From: Methanocella conradii HZ254
GTDB taxonomy: Archaea > Halobacteriota > Methanocellia > Methanocellales > Methanocellaceae
Direction of reading: 5' to 3'
NCBI RefSeq assembly: GCF_000251105.1
Contig: NC_017034.1
Span: 62,001-126,000, forward strand
Length of the DNA: 64,000 nt
How positions within the stretch are numbered: position 1 is the first letter of the stretch; the number at the start of each line of letters is the position of its first letter. A model generated the notes under the pieces. It worked only from the letters and a program-made list of their open reading frames with translations, was not told the DNA's origin and made no database searches. The position numbers and the translations under genes were made by a program. Below are positions 50,754-58,859 of the stretch, one piece after another.

Positions 50754-50823
50754 GGCTCCGAAGGAGCCGGTAAATAAAAAGTTTTGGAAAGGCTGGCGGA
50801 AAACCTTTTTCAAAAGGTTTTCC
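50754..50823. repeat. two hairpins downstream of tRNA-iMet
   Basis: GGCTCC-GAA-GGAGCC at 50754-50768, then a perfect 12-bp inverted repeat at 50798-50809 and 50812-50823 (GGAAAACCTTTT / AAAAGGTTTTCC) separated by two bases. The second looks like a bidirectional terminator or a common intergenic palindrome. The gene to the right runs leftward and may end here. Confidence 0.8.
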
Positions 50824-50856
50824 TGCCTATTATGGCATGCTCACCAAAAACCGATT

Positions 50857-51384
50857 TTATTCCTCTATCCAGCCGGTGCTATACTTAGACTCGGTCCAGT
50901 CCTCTGCGACCAGGGTGACTCCCTTCTCGTTGACGATCTTGATGGCGCTGTTGAACTCGTCGGCCAGCGTCTCGACGAGCCAGCGGTCAAGGTCGGCGGG
51001 CTCGGCCTCGCGTCTCCTCATATAGTCGAGGGCATCGGACAATCCCTCCTCAACGCCATCCAGCTGTATTATAGTGTACGCGACGATGCCTGCGCCATTA
51101 TAGTATGAAGGCCCATAGAAGATGATGTTATAGGAAGCCCCACAATTACAGGTGACCGATAGCAGTTCGGTGCCTTTAAGCGTGCTCGGCACGCCATCAG
51201 GGGCCTTGATGATGATGCGGAAGCTGCTGTCCTCCGGTATGGCAGTTAACGTGCCACCTAGCATTAGCTTATTACAATTACGGCAGGTGCAGGCCAGCAG
51301 TACGTCATCATAGTTCACGCCACTCCTGTTGATCACTATCTCCGTTAGCATGCGTAAGCCGCATCGCTCCTTATCGAGCCTCAT
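50857..51384 (-). CDS. hypothetical protein with CxxC pairs
   Basis: 175 residues. Two cysteine pairs, CTCRNC (near 32-37) and CNCG (near 80), could bind zinc in a beta-rich N-terminal half. An acidic helical C-terminus follows (EGLSDALDYMRRREAEPADLDRWLVETLADEF). No signal or membrane segment; no recognised family. An in-frame ATG at 51351 (MLTEIVINRSG) is an alternative start. Confidence 0.75.
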   Translation of the reverse strand: MRLDKERCGLRMLTEIVINRSGVNYDDVLLACTCRNCNKLMLGGTLTAIPEDSSFRIIIKAPDGVPSTLKGTELLSVTCNCGASYNIIFYGPSYYNGAGIVAYTIIQLDGVEEGLSDALDYMRRREAEPADLDRWLVETLADEFNSAIKIVNEKGVTLVAEDWTESKYSTGWIEE

Positions 51385-51474
51385 ATCAATGTGAACATTG
51401 GATAGCTGGATTTATCTGCTTTATGGTGCTACATGCGATGCCAAACCATCATCTATTCATAGAACCGCTTCTCT

Positions 51475-51594
51475 TTAGTGCCCCAGCAGCATGACGATGA
51501 AGAACATGAGGGCGGCCATCTGCGCCCCCGCGATGAAGCCTCCGATGAAAAGCAATATTCCGCTGGTGACGCACATGGTATAAATGTTTCTCAT
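51475..51594 (-). CDS. 39-residue single-pass membrane protein coupled to the beta-propeller regulator
   Basis: Small frame not usually called: begins MRNIYTMCVTSG and continues ILLFIGGFIAGAQMAALMFFIVMLLGH to a TAA. One long hydrophobic segment of about 25 residues. The ATG overlaps the TGA of the upstream regulator gene (ATGA), the same coupling used by other gene pairs here. It may regulate or stabilise the regulator in the membrane. Existence as a protein is inferred. Confidence 0.6.
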   Translation of the reverse strand: MRNIYTMCVTSGILLFIGGFIAGAQMAALMFFIVMLLGH

Positions 51595-53798
51595 TGTCCG
51601 CTCTGATCCAGCGCCCGGGCGATTAGCCCGCGGAGCTCTTCCTTTATGTGGTAGGATACGCCGCCCGGCATCCTCCGCTTATCCACGATGCCCCTCGAGC
51701 ATAGCTCCTTCATATGCTTACTCATGGCGCTCTCCGGCATGCCAAGCTCCCTGGACAGCTCGACGTTCGAGAGTCCTGGCCTCTTCATCAACGCCTCCAT
51801 CACCCTCCGGATGCTCTCACGCCTCAAGAGCGCCATAAGCATCTGCTCCTCATCGCTGTAAGAGTTAGAGTTAGGGAAGTATCGGACGAACTTCTTATCC
51901 GCCCGCTGGACGGCTATACGGTGGTTGATGCCCAGGATGAATAAGTGGTAGCGCACGGTCCCCTTGTTCAATCCGAGGCTGCGTGATATCTCGTACATGG
52001 TGGAGCCGGGGTTTTCCACGATATACTTTAAGATTGCATTTCGGTTATCGTTCTTGTTGATGACGCCCCTCGCCCTGGATATGGCGCCCACCATGATGAA
52101 CCTGATGAAGAGGTACATGGCGGCGGCTATTGCCAGGCCTGTGACGATGTCGACCTGTGCCGCCGCCAGCCTGCCGCTTCCAGTGCTGTAGTAGATGGCG
52201 CCGTCCTTCTCATACATGGAGCCTATCTGCGCGTCGATGGGACGGGACCAGAGCAGGTCGCCCGCCCTGTTAAAGGCGTATAAGCCTCCCGAGTAGGCGA
52301 CGCTAGAGACGTTGTAGATGGCCGGGGAATCGTAGCAGTAAGTCCAGAACCCGACGTATGTCACATCCCTGCCCTGGACCACCTTGATGCCGACGTTTCC
52401 GGATACGCTGCGGGGGGTTACGTTAAATCCTCGAGCGTTCATGCCGTTGAACCACTGCGCGCTCTGCACGTCGTCTGCCAGGAAGAGGCCCTTGACGTTG
52501 GACATATTTAGCATGGCCATGCTTATCTCCCCCGGCGTAAAGTTGTAGCTCCAGAGGGTACGGTTGCCCTTGAGGTCCATGGCCGTCAGCACGGCTGACC
52601 CAAGCTCGGTTAGATTACGGCCACCTGGGACCGGATCGACCCTGTAGGCGATCCCGTCCTTTGCATACGTGTAAACTGTCGAGCTGGCGACGCTGGCAAG
52701 CTCGGCCCCGTCTGGCCTTAATATGATAAGCCTTGAGCCATCAACCGGATAATACGTATCCCAAAGGACAGCGCCCTCGTTCAGCGTCATGGCGCCGTCA
52801 AAACACCGTAAATACACGTTGCCCTCGCCATCAAACGGCCCGAGCTCGAACAGTGCCGTGCTCGAGTTATAGTGCTTTAGCCATTTAACCGAGCCAGTCC
52901 TGTCCAGGGCCGCCACCCCGCTCGACAGGGCCAGGTAAAGGGTGCCATGATCATAGAGGGGCATGTGGCCTTCCCAGCCCTGGATTGGCTGTAGATATGC
53001 GAGCTCGCCAACGTCACGGCGCCACCAGGCGGTCCCGTTAGGATAATACGCCTGGACGATGCCGGTGAGCACCCTGCCATTCGTCCTTGAGCCATTAATT
53101 GGCACGAGTGAGTATACGTAGCCCTCATCGTCCACGGTGGGGGCGGCCCCTACATCGCCCACGTCCCATATGATGCCGCCGTTCTCGTCGATGGCTGTCT
53201 CATGCTGGCCATGATAAACGTACACCGTGCCGTTTCGAACGCAGATGTCCGCATCGTACAGCCCCGTGGCGAGCGGCAGGCTCCACAGCATTTTGCCTGA
53301 CCGCGAGATGGCGAGCACCCGCTCGTCAAGCGAATAGGCGAACTCGGTGCCCTTATAGGCGTCCATAAGGCGCTTATTGTGCTCGTCCATGTCCACGTAA
53401 TACTCGCCCGCGTAGGCGTATGGCATCCCGCGCTCCATCGCAGCGCGGGTCACGTTCGCCCTCAGGTACACGTACAGCGTGCCGTCGGGGCCGACGTCCG
53501 CAGCGGGCTCGAAGTACCTGCTCCCCATCCACCACCTGTCGGGTACGTCCACGTACCATAAGATGGAGCCGTCACTGCTTATAGCGCTTATCCTGCCGTC
53601 CATGAGCGCGCGGAGCGTGCCGTCCTCGCATGCGAGCAGATGGTATATGGTGCCATTGCCCGGGGCATCCCATTTTACGGTCGCTCTCGTCTCCGTCGTA
53701 GTAAAAGCGTAGCCTGACACCATGAGGTATATCAGGAATATGAGCAATATAGCGGCTATCGCCAGCAGCGATTCGAAAAGCGCGCGCCTGCACCCCAT
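51591..53798 (-). CDS. membrane-anchored transcriptional regulator with extracytoplasmic PQQ-like beta-propeller
   Basis: 735 residues. Helix 1 (about 7-29) anchors an outside domain of about 530 residues made of PQQ/quinoprotein-like blades (repeated GTLYVYL-, GTVYVYHG- and GYVYSLV-type strands with W-containing units such as GSILWYVDVP). A second helix (about 560-585) leads into the cytoplasm. Two winged HTH domains follow: NAILKYIVENPGSTMYEISRSLGLNKGTVRYHL and VMEALMKRPGLSNVELSRELGMPESAMSKHM. It is probably a one-component surface sensor that binds DNA near the membrane. A close paralogue is at 58860. Confidence 0.85.
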   Translation of the reverse strand: MGCRRALFESLLAIAAILLIFLIYLMVSGYAFTTTETRATVKWDAPGNGTIYHLLACEDGTLRALMDGRISAISSDGSILWYVDVPDRWWMGSRYFEPAADVGPDGTLYVYLRANVTRAAMERGMPYAYAGEYYVDMDEHNKRLMDAYKGTEFAYSLDERVLAISRSGKMLWSLPLATGLYDADICVRNGTVYVYHGQHETAIDENGGIIWDVGDVGAAPTVDDEGYVYSLVPINGSRTNGRVLTGIVQAYYPNGTAWWRRDVGELAYLQPIQGWEGHMPLYDHGTLYLALSSGVAALDRTGSVKWLKHYNSSTALFELGPFDGEGNVYLRCFDGAMTLNEGAVLWDTYYPVDGSRLIILRPDGAELASVASSTVYTYAKDGIAYRVDPVPGGRNLTELGSAVLTAMDLKGNRTLWSYNFTPGEISMAMLNMSNVKGLFLADDVQSAQWFNGMNARGFNVTPRSVSGNVGIKVVQGRDVTYVGFWTYCYDSPAIYNVSSVAYSGGLYAFNRAGDLLWSRPIDAQIGSMYEKDGAIYYSTGSGRLAAAQVDIVTGLAIAAAMYLFIRFIMVGAISRARGVINKNDNRNAILKYIVENPGSTMYEISRSLGLNKGTVRYHLFILGINHRIAVQRADKKFVRYFPNSNSYSDEEQMLMALLRRESIRRVMEALMKRPGLSNVELSRELGMPESAMSKHMKELCSRGIVDKRRMPGGVSYHIKEELRGLIARALDQSGQ

Positions 53799-53833
53799 GC
53801 GTACCAGCCTTTAACAATTTGAAGCCATGGGGC

Positions 53834-53857
53834 AGATATAGTTTCTGTCATAATCCG
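53834..53857 (-). promoter_or_regulatory. TATA box with shared upstream motif, first regulator gene
   Basis: Minus strand reads CGGATTATGACAGAAAC then TATATCT. It matches the motif at 61171-61197 at most positions (C-x2-ATT-x-TGA-x-AGAA-x-C, then TATAT). About 36 bases to the start codon, so the leader is short. Confidence 0.5.
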
Positions 53858-53888
53858 TTAACCTTTGATGGCATATATCGAGAGTTCA

Positions 53889-53914
53889 CCATTCGTGACA
53901 TAACCCCTTTATAG
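53889..53914 (+). promoter_or_regulatory. TATA box with a weaker version of the shared motif, peptidase gene
   Basis: ATTCGTGACATAACCCC followed by TTTATAG. It aligns with ATTGTGAGAGAAGCC-TTTTATA at 55259-55280 if one base is inserted. The start codon at 53938 is about 25 bases from the TATA box, so the mRNA is probably leaderless. Confidence 0.4.
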
Positions 53915-53937
53915 TGTATGCTTTATATGACGATACT

Positions 53938-55191
53938 ATGAGCGCTAGTTTGAGGATGGCCATCGTCCTTACGATGTTGTGCATGCTTCTGCCGCTCCAC
54001 GCAGTCGCTGGCGGCATTGGATATTCGGAGGGGTTCATCCCGCAGAGCCCGGATGGGTTTAGCACGATTTCTGGCCAGGATTTCGACATAAGCTATGGGC
54101 CCGAGAGCAGCATGTACGTGGGCGAGGTGGCGGATGCCGCGAGCCGCGCATACGCCCACGTCTCAAAATTCTTTAATGGCGTGCCCTTTCGCCCGACCAT
54201 CATAGTCGTCTCCAGCCACGAGGAATATGAGAAAATACTGGATGCTGACAGCCTGCCCGAATATAGCGTGAGCAGCGGATGGGGGGATGGCGGAAGGAGC
54301 GCCATAGTCATCAAGGAGCCCGACCTGTTCCCTAACTTCGAGACCGCCCTTGAGCACGAGATGACACACGTGGCGACCAGGAGCTATATAAAGGGCTATA
54401 AGTATGCCCTGCCAGAGTGGTTTAGCGAGGGCCTGGCCGTCTACGTGTCTGGCGACCTGCCCGCTGCCAAGATAGGCGTGATAGAGGATAAGTGCAGGAA
54501 TGGCGATTTAATGTCTATCGAAGAGCTTGAAAGGGTTCACCGGCTGTCTGCCACGGGCGATGTGTCATCGGAGGAGGTGGGCCAGGCCTATACGCAATCA
54601 GGCCTTCTTTTAAAGTACATAGCCGATCGGCACGGCAACGAGTCGCTTCTCATGATACTAGAAAGGTTCGGGCCGGCCGCCGACCTGGACCGGGCCTTCC
54701 TGGCGATCCTGGGCGAGACCCCGGACCAGGCCAACGATGAGTGGCAGAGAGGCCTCAAGGCAGAATTGGACCGTAGAGATGGCAAGATACTCGAGCAGGC
54801 CGTATATGGCTACGTGGTGGACCACCATGGCCGTCCCATGCCCAACGAGACCGTATCGTTTATAGCCTTAAGGAGCGATTCGCCCGTTCAGGGCACGGCG
54901 TATAAAGCCGTAACGAACGATACCGGACAGTACGAGGTAAAGGTCACCTATGGCTCTATCAGGGTGATATCTGAAAAGCCAGGGTACGAGGGGTTCAACG
55001 AGACGATCACGCTGGTCAGGAACCAGTCGCTCTTCATGAACATAACGCTGAACGGGTCCGCCCTTGAGGCCGAGATGGCCAGGCAAAAGGCCGAGGAGGG
55101 GCGCAGGGCCATGATGTACATAGGGCTGGCAGGCCTGGGAGTCGTCGCCATCGCGTGCGTACTTATTGCTTTCATCAAGCCAAGAAAATAG
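53938..55191 (+). CDS. secreted/anchored gluzincin peptidase (MA family) with carboxypeptidase-regulatory-like domain
   Basis: 417 residues from ATG 53938 (MSASLRMAIVL), close behind a TATA box; longer frame to 53914 is unlikely. Signal helix (about 5-25). Peptidase domain with HEMTH near residue 140 (HExxH) and the third ligand in WFSEGLAVY near 163. A beta domain (about 290-375, AVYGYVVDHHGRPMPNETVSF) resembles carboxypeptidase-regulatory modules, and a C-terminal helix (about 393-413) anchors it. It cuts proteins on the cell surface. It precedes the ABC exporter genes. Confidence 0.85.
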   Translation: MSASLRMAIVLTMLCMLLPLHAVAGGIGYSEGFIPQSPDGFSTISGQDFDISYGPESSMYVGEVADAASRAYAHVSKFFNGVPFRPTIIVVSSHEEYEKILDADSLPEYSVSSGWGDGGRSAIVIKEPDLFPNFETALEHEMTHVATRSYIKGYKYALPEWFSEGLAVYVSGDLPAAKIGVIEDKCRNGDLMSIEELERVHRLSATGDVSSEEVGQAYTQSGLLLKYIADRHGNESLLMILERFGPAADLDRAFLAILGETPDQANDEWQRGLKAELDRRDGKILEQAVYGYVVDHHGRPMPNETVSFIALRSDSPVQGTAYKAVTNDTGQYEVKVTYGSIRVISEKPGYEGFNETITLVRNQSLFMNITLNGSALEAEMARQKAEEGRRAMMYIGLAGLGVVAIACVLIAFIKPRK

Positions 55192-55215
55192 GCTTCCCAC
55201 TGTCCACCTATTTAA

Positions 55216-55282
55216 GCTTTCTCTCACGATCTGTCAACTGAGACGCCACAGTTATCAGATTGTGAGAGAAGCCTTTTATAAA
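55216..55282 (+). promoter_or_regulatory. inverted-repeat operator and TATA box of the ABC exporter operon
   Basis: GCTTTCTCTCACGATCTG (55216-55233) and CAGATTGTGAGAGAAGC (55256-55272) form an inverted repeat of about 16 bp with one mismatch in the CTCTCAC-x-ATCTG core. The right arm directly abuts the TATA box TTTTATAAA (55274-55282). The same right-arm sequence abuts the TATA box of the second regulator gene. It is a strong candidate binding site for the winged-helix regulators. Confidence 0.75.
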
Positions 55283-55349
55283 CCATATATTATAGCTTCT
55301 CTAGCATGGGATAGTTGAGACGGCTCTACTACCCCATGGGGAATATAGT

Positions 55350-56258
55350 ATGGTTGATTATCCGATAAGGACGGAAGGCCTGACTAAGGTTTATGACGGC
55401 GTGAAGGCCGTCGATTCTCTCGACCTTTCAGTGGACAAGGGGCAGGTCTTCGGCTTCCTCGGCCCCAACGGGTCGGGCAAGACCACGACCATCGGCATGA
55501 TGGTTGGGCTGATAGAGCCGACGGCCGGAAAATGCTTTATAAACGGCATGGACGTCGTTCGAAATCCTATGGAGGTAAAGCGCGTCACGGGCTACCTGCC
55601 CGACGGCGTAGGCTTTTACAGCGGCCTGACGGCCCGCCAGAACCTGAAGTACTTTGCTAAGCTGTACGAGATGAAGGACGCGGACGCCCGGATATCCGAA
55701 TTGCTCGAGTACGTTGGGCTTGGCGGGGTGGAGAAGCCGGCGGGCACGTTTTCGAGGGGCATGAAGCAGCGGCTGGGCCTGGCCCAGGCGCTCTTGAACG
55801 ACCCTGAAGTCATATTCCTGGACGAGCCCACGAATGGCCTGGACCCGCAGGGCGTGATCAGGTTCCGCGAGATCGTAAAGGAGCAGGTGAAAGAGGGGAG
55901 GACGATTTTTTTCTCATCCCATATCCTGGAGGAAGTGCAACACGTGTGCAGCACCATCGGCATACTGTTGAATGGCAGGCTAATCGCCCTGGGGACGCCC
56001 GACGAGATAAGGAGGTCTCGCGACAGGAGCGCCGTCAGGATACGCGTGAAAGTGTCAGGGGCCATGCCCCACCTGTCAGACCCCCGCATCATCGAGGCCT
56101 CGTATAGCGATGGCAGCGCGTCGATCAAGGCGAGCGCCGACATAAGGGATGACATCTCCAGGGAGCTTATAAGAGAAGGCCTCGCGATACGGGAGCTCGC
56201 CATAGAGGAAGAGACTCTCGAGGACGTGTTCCTTGAAACGGTTTATGGAGGCGCATGA
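55350..56258 (+). CDS. ABC-2 type exporter, ATP-binding protein
   Basis: 302 residues. ABC motifs: Walker A GPNGSGKTTTIG, Q-loop GYLPDGVGFYSGLTARQN, signature FSRGMKQRLGLAQALL, Walker B VIFLDEPTNGLDPQG, switch SSHILEE. An extended C-terminal domain (about 220-302) ends LEDVFLETVYGG, typical of exporters in the NatA/CcmA-like group. It drives the permease encoded two bases downstream of its stop. First gene behind the inverted-repeat promoter. Confidence 0.93.
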   Translation: MVDYPIRTEGLTKVYDGVKAVDSLDLSVDKGQVFGFLGPNGSGKTTTIGMMVGLIEPTAGKCFINGMDVVRNPMEVKRVTGYLPDGVGFYSGLTARQNLKYFAKLYEMKDADARISELLEYVGLGGVEKPAGTFSRGMKQRLGLAQALLNDPEVIFLDEPTNGLDPQGVIRFREIVKEQVKEGRTIFFSSHILEEVQHVCSTIGILLNGRLIALGTPDEIRRSRDRSAVRIRVKVSGAMPHLSDPRIIEASYSDGSASIKASADIRDDISRELIREGLAIRELAIEEETLEDVFLETVYGGA

Positions 56259-56259
56259 C

Positions 56260-57462
56260 ATGATGAAGGAGCTAGTGGTGGCGGAGAAGGAGTTCAGGGA
56301 GTATATCACGGGTAAGCGCTTCATCGCCTTACTGGCGATACTGTTCATCCTGTGCGCCATTGGCATGATCGGGGGCCTGGAAAGCTACAATTCGCAGCTC
56401 GACCAGTATAAAGCCTCGCAAAAACAGCATGAGACGGACATAGGGTACCGGCTACAGATTCAGGAGATGGAGAAGCGGCTTGAGGAGATGAAGGCTAATG
56501 GCGCCCCGCAGGATCAGATAGATAGCATGGAGGCAGGCCTGGAAATGATGAGCAATCAGTACCAGATGCCCTCGATGATCACCATATTCTACAGCATCAT
56601 GAGCTCCCTATCCCTGGTGGGCATGGCGCTCGCCGTCGCGGTGGGCTTCGACCTCATCTCAAAGGAAAAGGAGGAGGGCACCTTAAAGTCTTTATTATCG
56701 CACCCCATATTCAGGGACAGCGTGATAAACGGTAAGGCTATCGCCGCCGTTGCGGTGCTGACCGTCGCCATTGCAATGACGTTCCTGGTCGTCATCGCCA
56801 TCATGCTCTTTTCCGGCGTGGTGCCTGCGGGGGACGACCTTGCAAGGATGCTTGTCTTCTTCGGGGTGACGCTGCTATATTGCATAGTGTTCCTGGGCAT
56901 CGCTGTCATGGTCTCAACCCTGGTCAAGAGCTCCACCATGTCTATCCTGTGTGTGTTGGGCATCTTCTTGATAGCGTATTCATTGCCGGGCATGTCCTAT
57001 CAAATATCCAGCATTATCCTTGGCCCCTCGCCCCAGTGGCCGGTAAGCCCGGGCTGGATTAGCGTGCCGCCGAACGGTACCGTGACCATTGATGGGCGCA
57101 CCATCACGGCCGAGGAGGCGGCGAAGATCAACGAGGAGAACCAAAAGCAGTACCAGATGCTCTCGCAGATAGCCCAGAACGAGTCGAACGCCTACTGGAA
57201 GAAGAGCCGGGACCTTACAAGCATGATTAATCTCTTATCCCCGGTGGGCAATTATAATGAGCTTTCGGGCGTCATCTTGAGCAATCAAAGGCCATACGAT
57301 TATACTGAGGCTTCTTCTTCGGGCCGCCCATGGTGGCTGACGAAGATATCCATATGGGACTCGCTAGGGTATAAGTGGGGCAACCTGGTCGCCCTCATCG
57401 TGATGGCCGTCGCATCGTTTGCGGTGTCATACGTGGCGTTCATGAGGACGGACATAAGATGA
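56260..57462 (+). CDS. ABC-2 type exporter, permease
   Basis: 400 residues from ATG 56260, eight bases after GGAGG; the start is followed by another ATG. Helix 1 (about 24-43) is followed by a long extracytoplasmic loop (coiled, EMEKRLEEMKANGAPQDQID) and five more helices (about 105-270, 375-395). The motif SKEKEEGTLKSLLSHP near 140 is typical of ABC-2 permeases. A second outside loop (about 275-370) has NGTVTIDGRTITAEEA. It exports an unknown cargo, possibly the following surface protein's ligand. Confidence 0.88.
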   Translation: MMKELVVAEKEFREYITGKRFIALLAILFILCAIGMIGGLESYNSQLDQYKASQKQHETDIGYRLQIQEMEKRLEEMKANGAPQDQIDSMEAGLEMMSNQYQMPSMITIFYSIMSSLSLVGMALAVAVGFDLISKEKEEGTLKSLLSHPIFRDSVINGKAIAAVAVLTVAIAMTFLVVIAIMLFSGVVPAGDDLARMLVFFGVTLLYCIVFLGIAVMVSTLVKSSTMSILCVLGIFLIAYSLPGMSYQISSIILGPSPQWPVSPGWISVPPNGTVTIDGRTITAEEAAKINEENQKQYQMLSQIAQNESNAYWKKSRDLTSMINLLSPVGNYNELSGVILSNQRPYDYTEASSSGRPWWLTKISIWDSLGYKWGNLVALIVMAVASFAVSYVAFMRTDIR

Positions 57463-58853
57463 GCGCTCGCACCGTATCGGCATTATTGGCCATATTCCTC
57501 CTCGCGGGGGCCTGGGCGGCCCCCGCCATGGCGGAGAGCTATGAGTCAGTGTACTCGGGCCAGGTCGAGAATGGGTACACAGTGGAGTCTAATGGCCTTT
57601 TCGTAAGCTTCAGGATAGTGAACGGCAGCCTGACCGCCCATGTGAGCGGCCCCGACTACCCATCGGAGGACGCGAACATACCGGCAGGCTATACGTACTA
57701 CTATTATGGCATCCTGCGCGTTTACGTGGACTCTATAAACGGAAGCAGAGCATTCGTGAGCGTGGAAAAGGCGTCCCGGTCGACCGGTGGCACCAGCGTG
57801 CGGTGCGACGTGCCGGGCCAGACCGCGCTAGGAGGGGACGTCGTATCTTTCCCCATCATCATACAGAACAACGATGAGTCCGACCACGTTTACACCCTCG
57901 AGTCTTACAATGACATAGGCTGGAAGACCTGGTTCGAGTATGAGAACAAGGGCGTGTACAAGATTAGCGTGCCCGCCTCGCAGCCGAGGACGGTAAACCT
58001 CATGGTTCAGACGTGGAGCAACACGCCGGTTGGCGAGAAGAAGGTATGGGCGTATGTGGGCGATATCAGGGTCGAGGTTTTCGTCGATATCACGAGCGCC
58101 AACAAGACCGCCGACGTGTCCGCGAAGGTGACCTCGAAGATCGCCTACATAGGCGACAGGATCTCCTATGACATGAGCATACATAACCTGCAGGCGGGCG
58201 AAAACCACTATAAGCTAGCGGTTGCAGGGCTGCCGGATAACTGGTACGCCAGGTTCAAGGAGAGCGCCTCCAGCGCGGAGGAGGTCGACGAGGTCGTGGT
58301 GCCCGCGTCGTCGGTAAAGGACCTGGTGCTCGAAGTCGTGCCGCCATACAGCGTGGCTCCAGGGGACTATAACTTTACGGCGGTGGTGACCGGGCCTGAC
58401 GGGCTTAACGTCTACAGGAACCTCACGCTGACGCTTAAGAGCAGCGGCGGCATGAGCGTGACCGCTTCGAGGCTGGCCTATAACGCCAGGCCTGGCGAGA
58501 CGTTCAAGATCGACCTGTACGTGTCCAACGGCGGCCAGGGCGCTGCGTTGACAAATGTTTATGTAGAGACCACGGCTCCTGAGGGGTGGATGGTGCAGGC
58601 TTCGCCCGAAAAGGTGAATAGCATCAAGGCCGGGGGCTCGCAGGTCTTCACCCTCAGCATACAGCCGCCGGGGAACATCGTGGCCAGCGACTATGAGGTG
58701 ATCGCCAAGGTGAAGTGCGACCAGGCCGAGAGCCAGAAGGACTTCCGGATCACGGTGCAGACGGAGTCGTACATCCCCTACATTGGCGGGGCCATCATCG
58801 TCGTGGTTGCAGCGGGCCTTTTCCTGATATACAGGAAGTATGGTCGGCGGTAA
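57459..58853 (+). CDS. membrane-anchored surface protein with NEW3-like domains
   Basis: 464 residues from ATG 57459 (ATGA overlap with the permease). Signal helix (about 5-25), then four beta modules, of which those near 110-210, 220-325 and 335-440 match the NPCBM-associated NEW3 pattern: GGDVVSFPIIIQNNDESDHVY, IGDRISYDMSIHNLQAGENHYKL, PGETFKIDLYVSNGGQGAALTNV, with PEGWMV and DYEVIAKVKC endings. One C-terminal helix (about 440-460) anchors it. Many archaeal ABC-2 exporters carry such a partner. Several Asn-x-Thr sites suggest surface glycosylation. Confidence 0.82.
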   Translation: MSARTVSALLAIFLLAGAWAAPAMAESYESVYSGQVENGYTVESNGLFVSFRIVNGSLTAHVSGPDYPSEDANIPAGYTYYYYGILRVYVDSINGSRAFVSVEKASRSTGGTSVRCDVPGQTALGGDVVSFPIIIQNNDESDHVYTLESYNDIGWKTWFEYENKGVYKISVPASQPRTVNLMVQTWSNTPVGEKKVWAYVGDIRVEVFVDITSANKTADVSAKVTSKIAYIGDRISYDMSIHNLQAGENHYKLAVAGLPDNWYARFKESASSAEEVDEVVVPASSVKDLVLEVVPPYSVAPGDYNFTAVVTGPDGLNVYRNLTLTLKSSGGMSVTASRLAYNARPGETFKIDLYVSNGGQGAALTNVYVETTAPEGWMVQASPEKVNSIKAGGSQVFTLSIQPPGNIVASDYEVIAKVKCDQAESQKDFRITVQTESYIPYIGGAIIVVVAAGLFLIYRKYGRR

Positions 58854-58859
58854 AGACGC

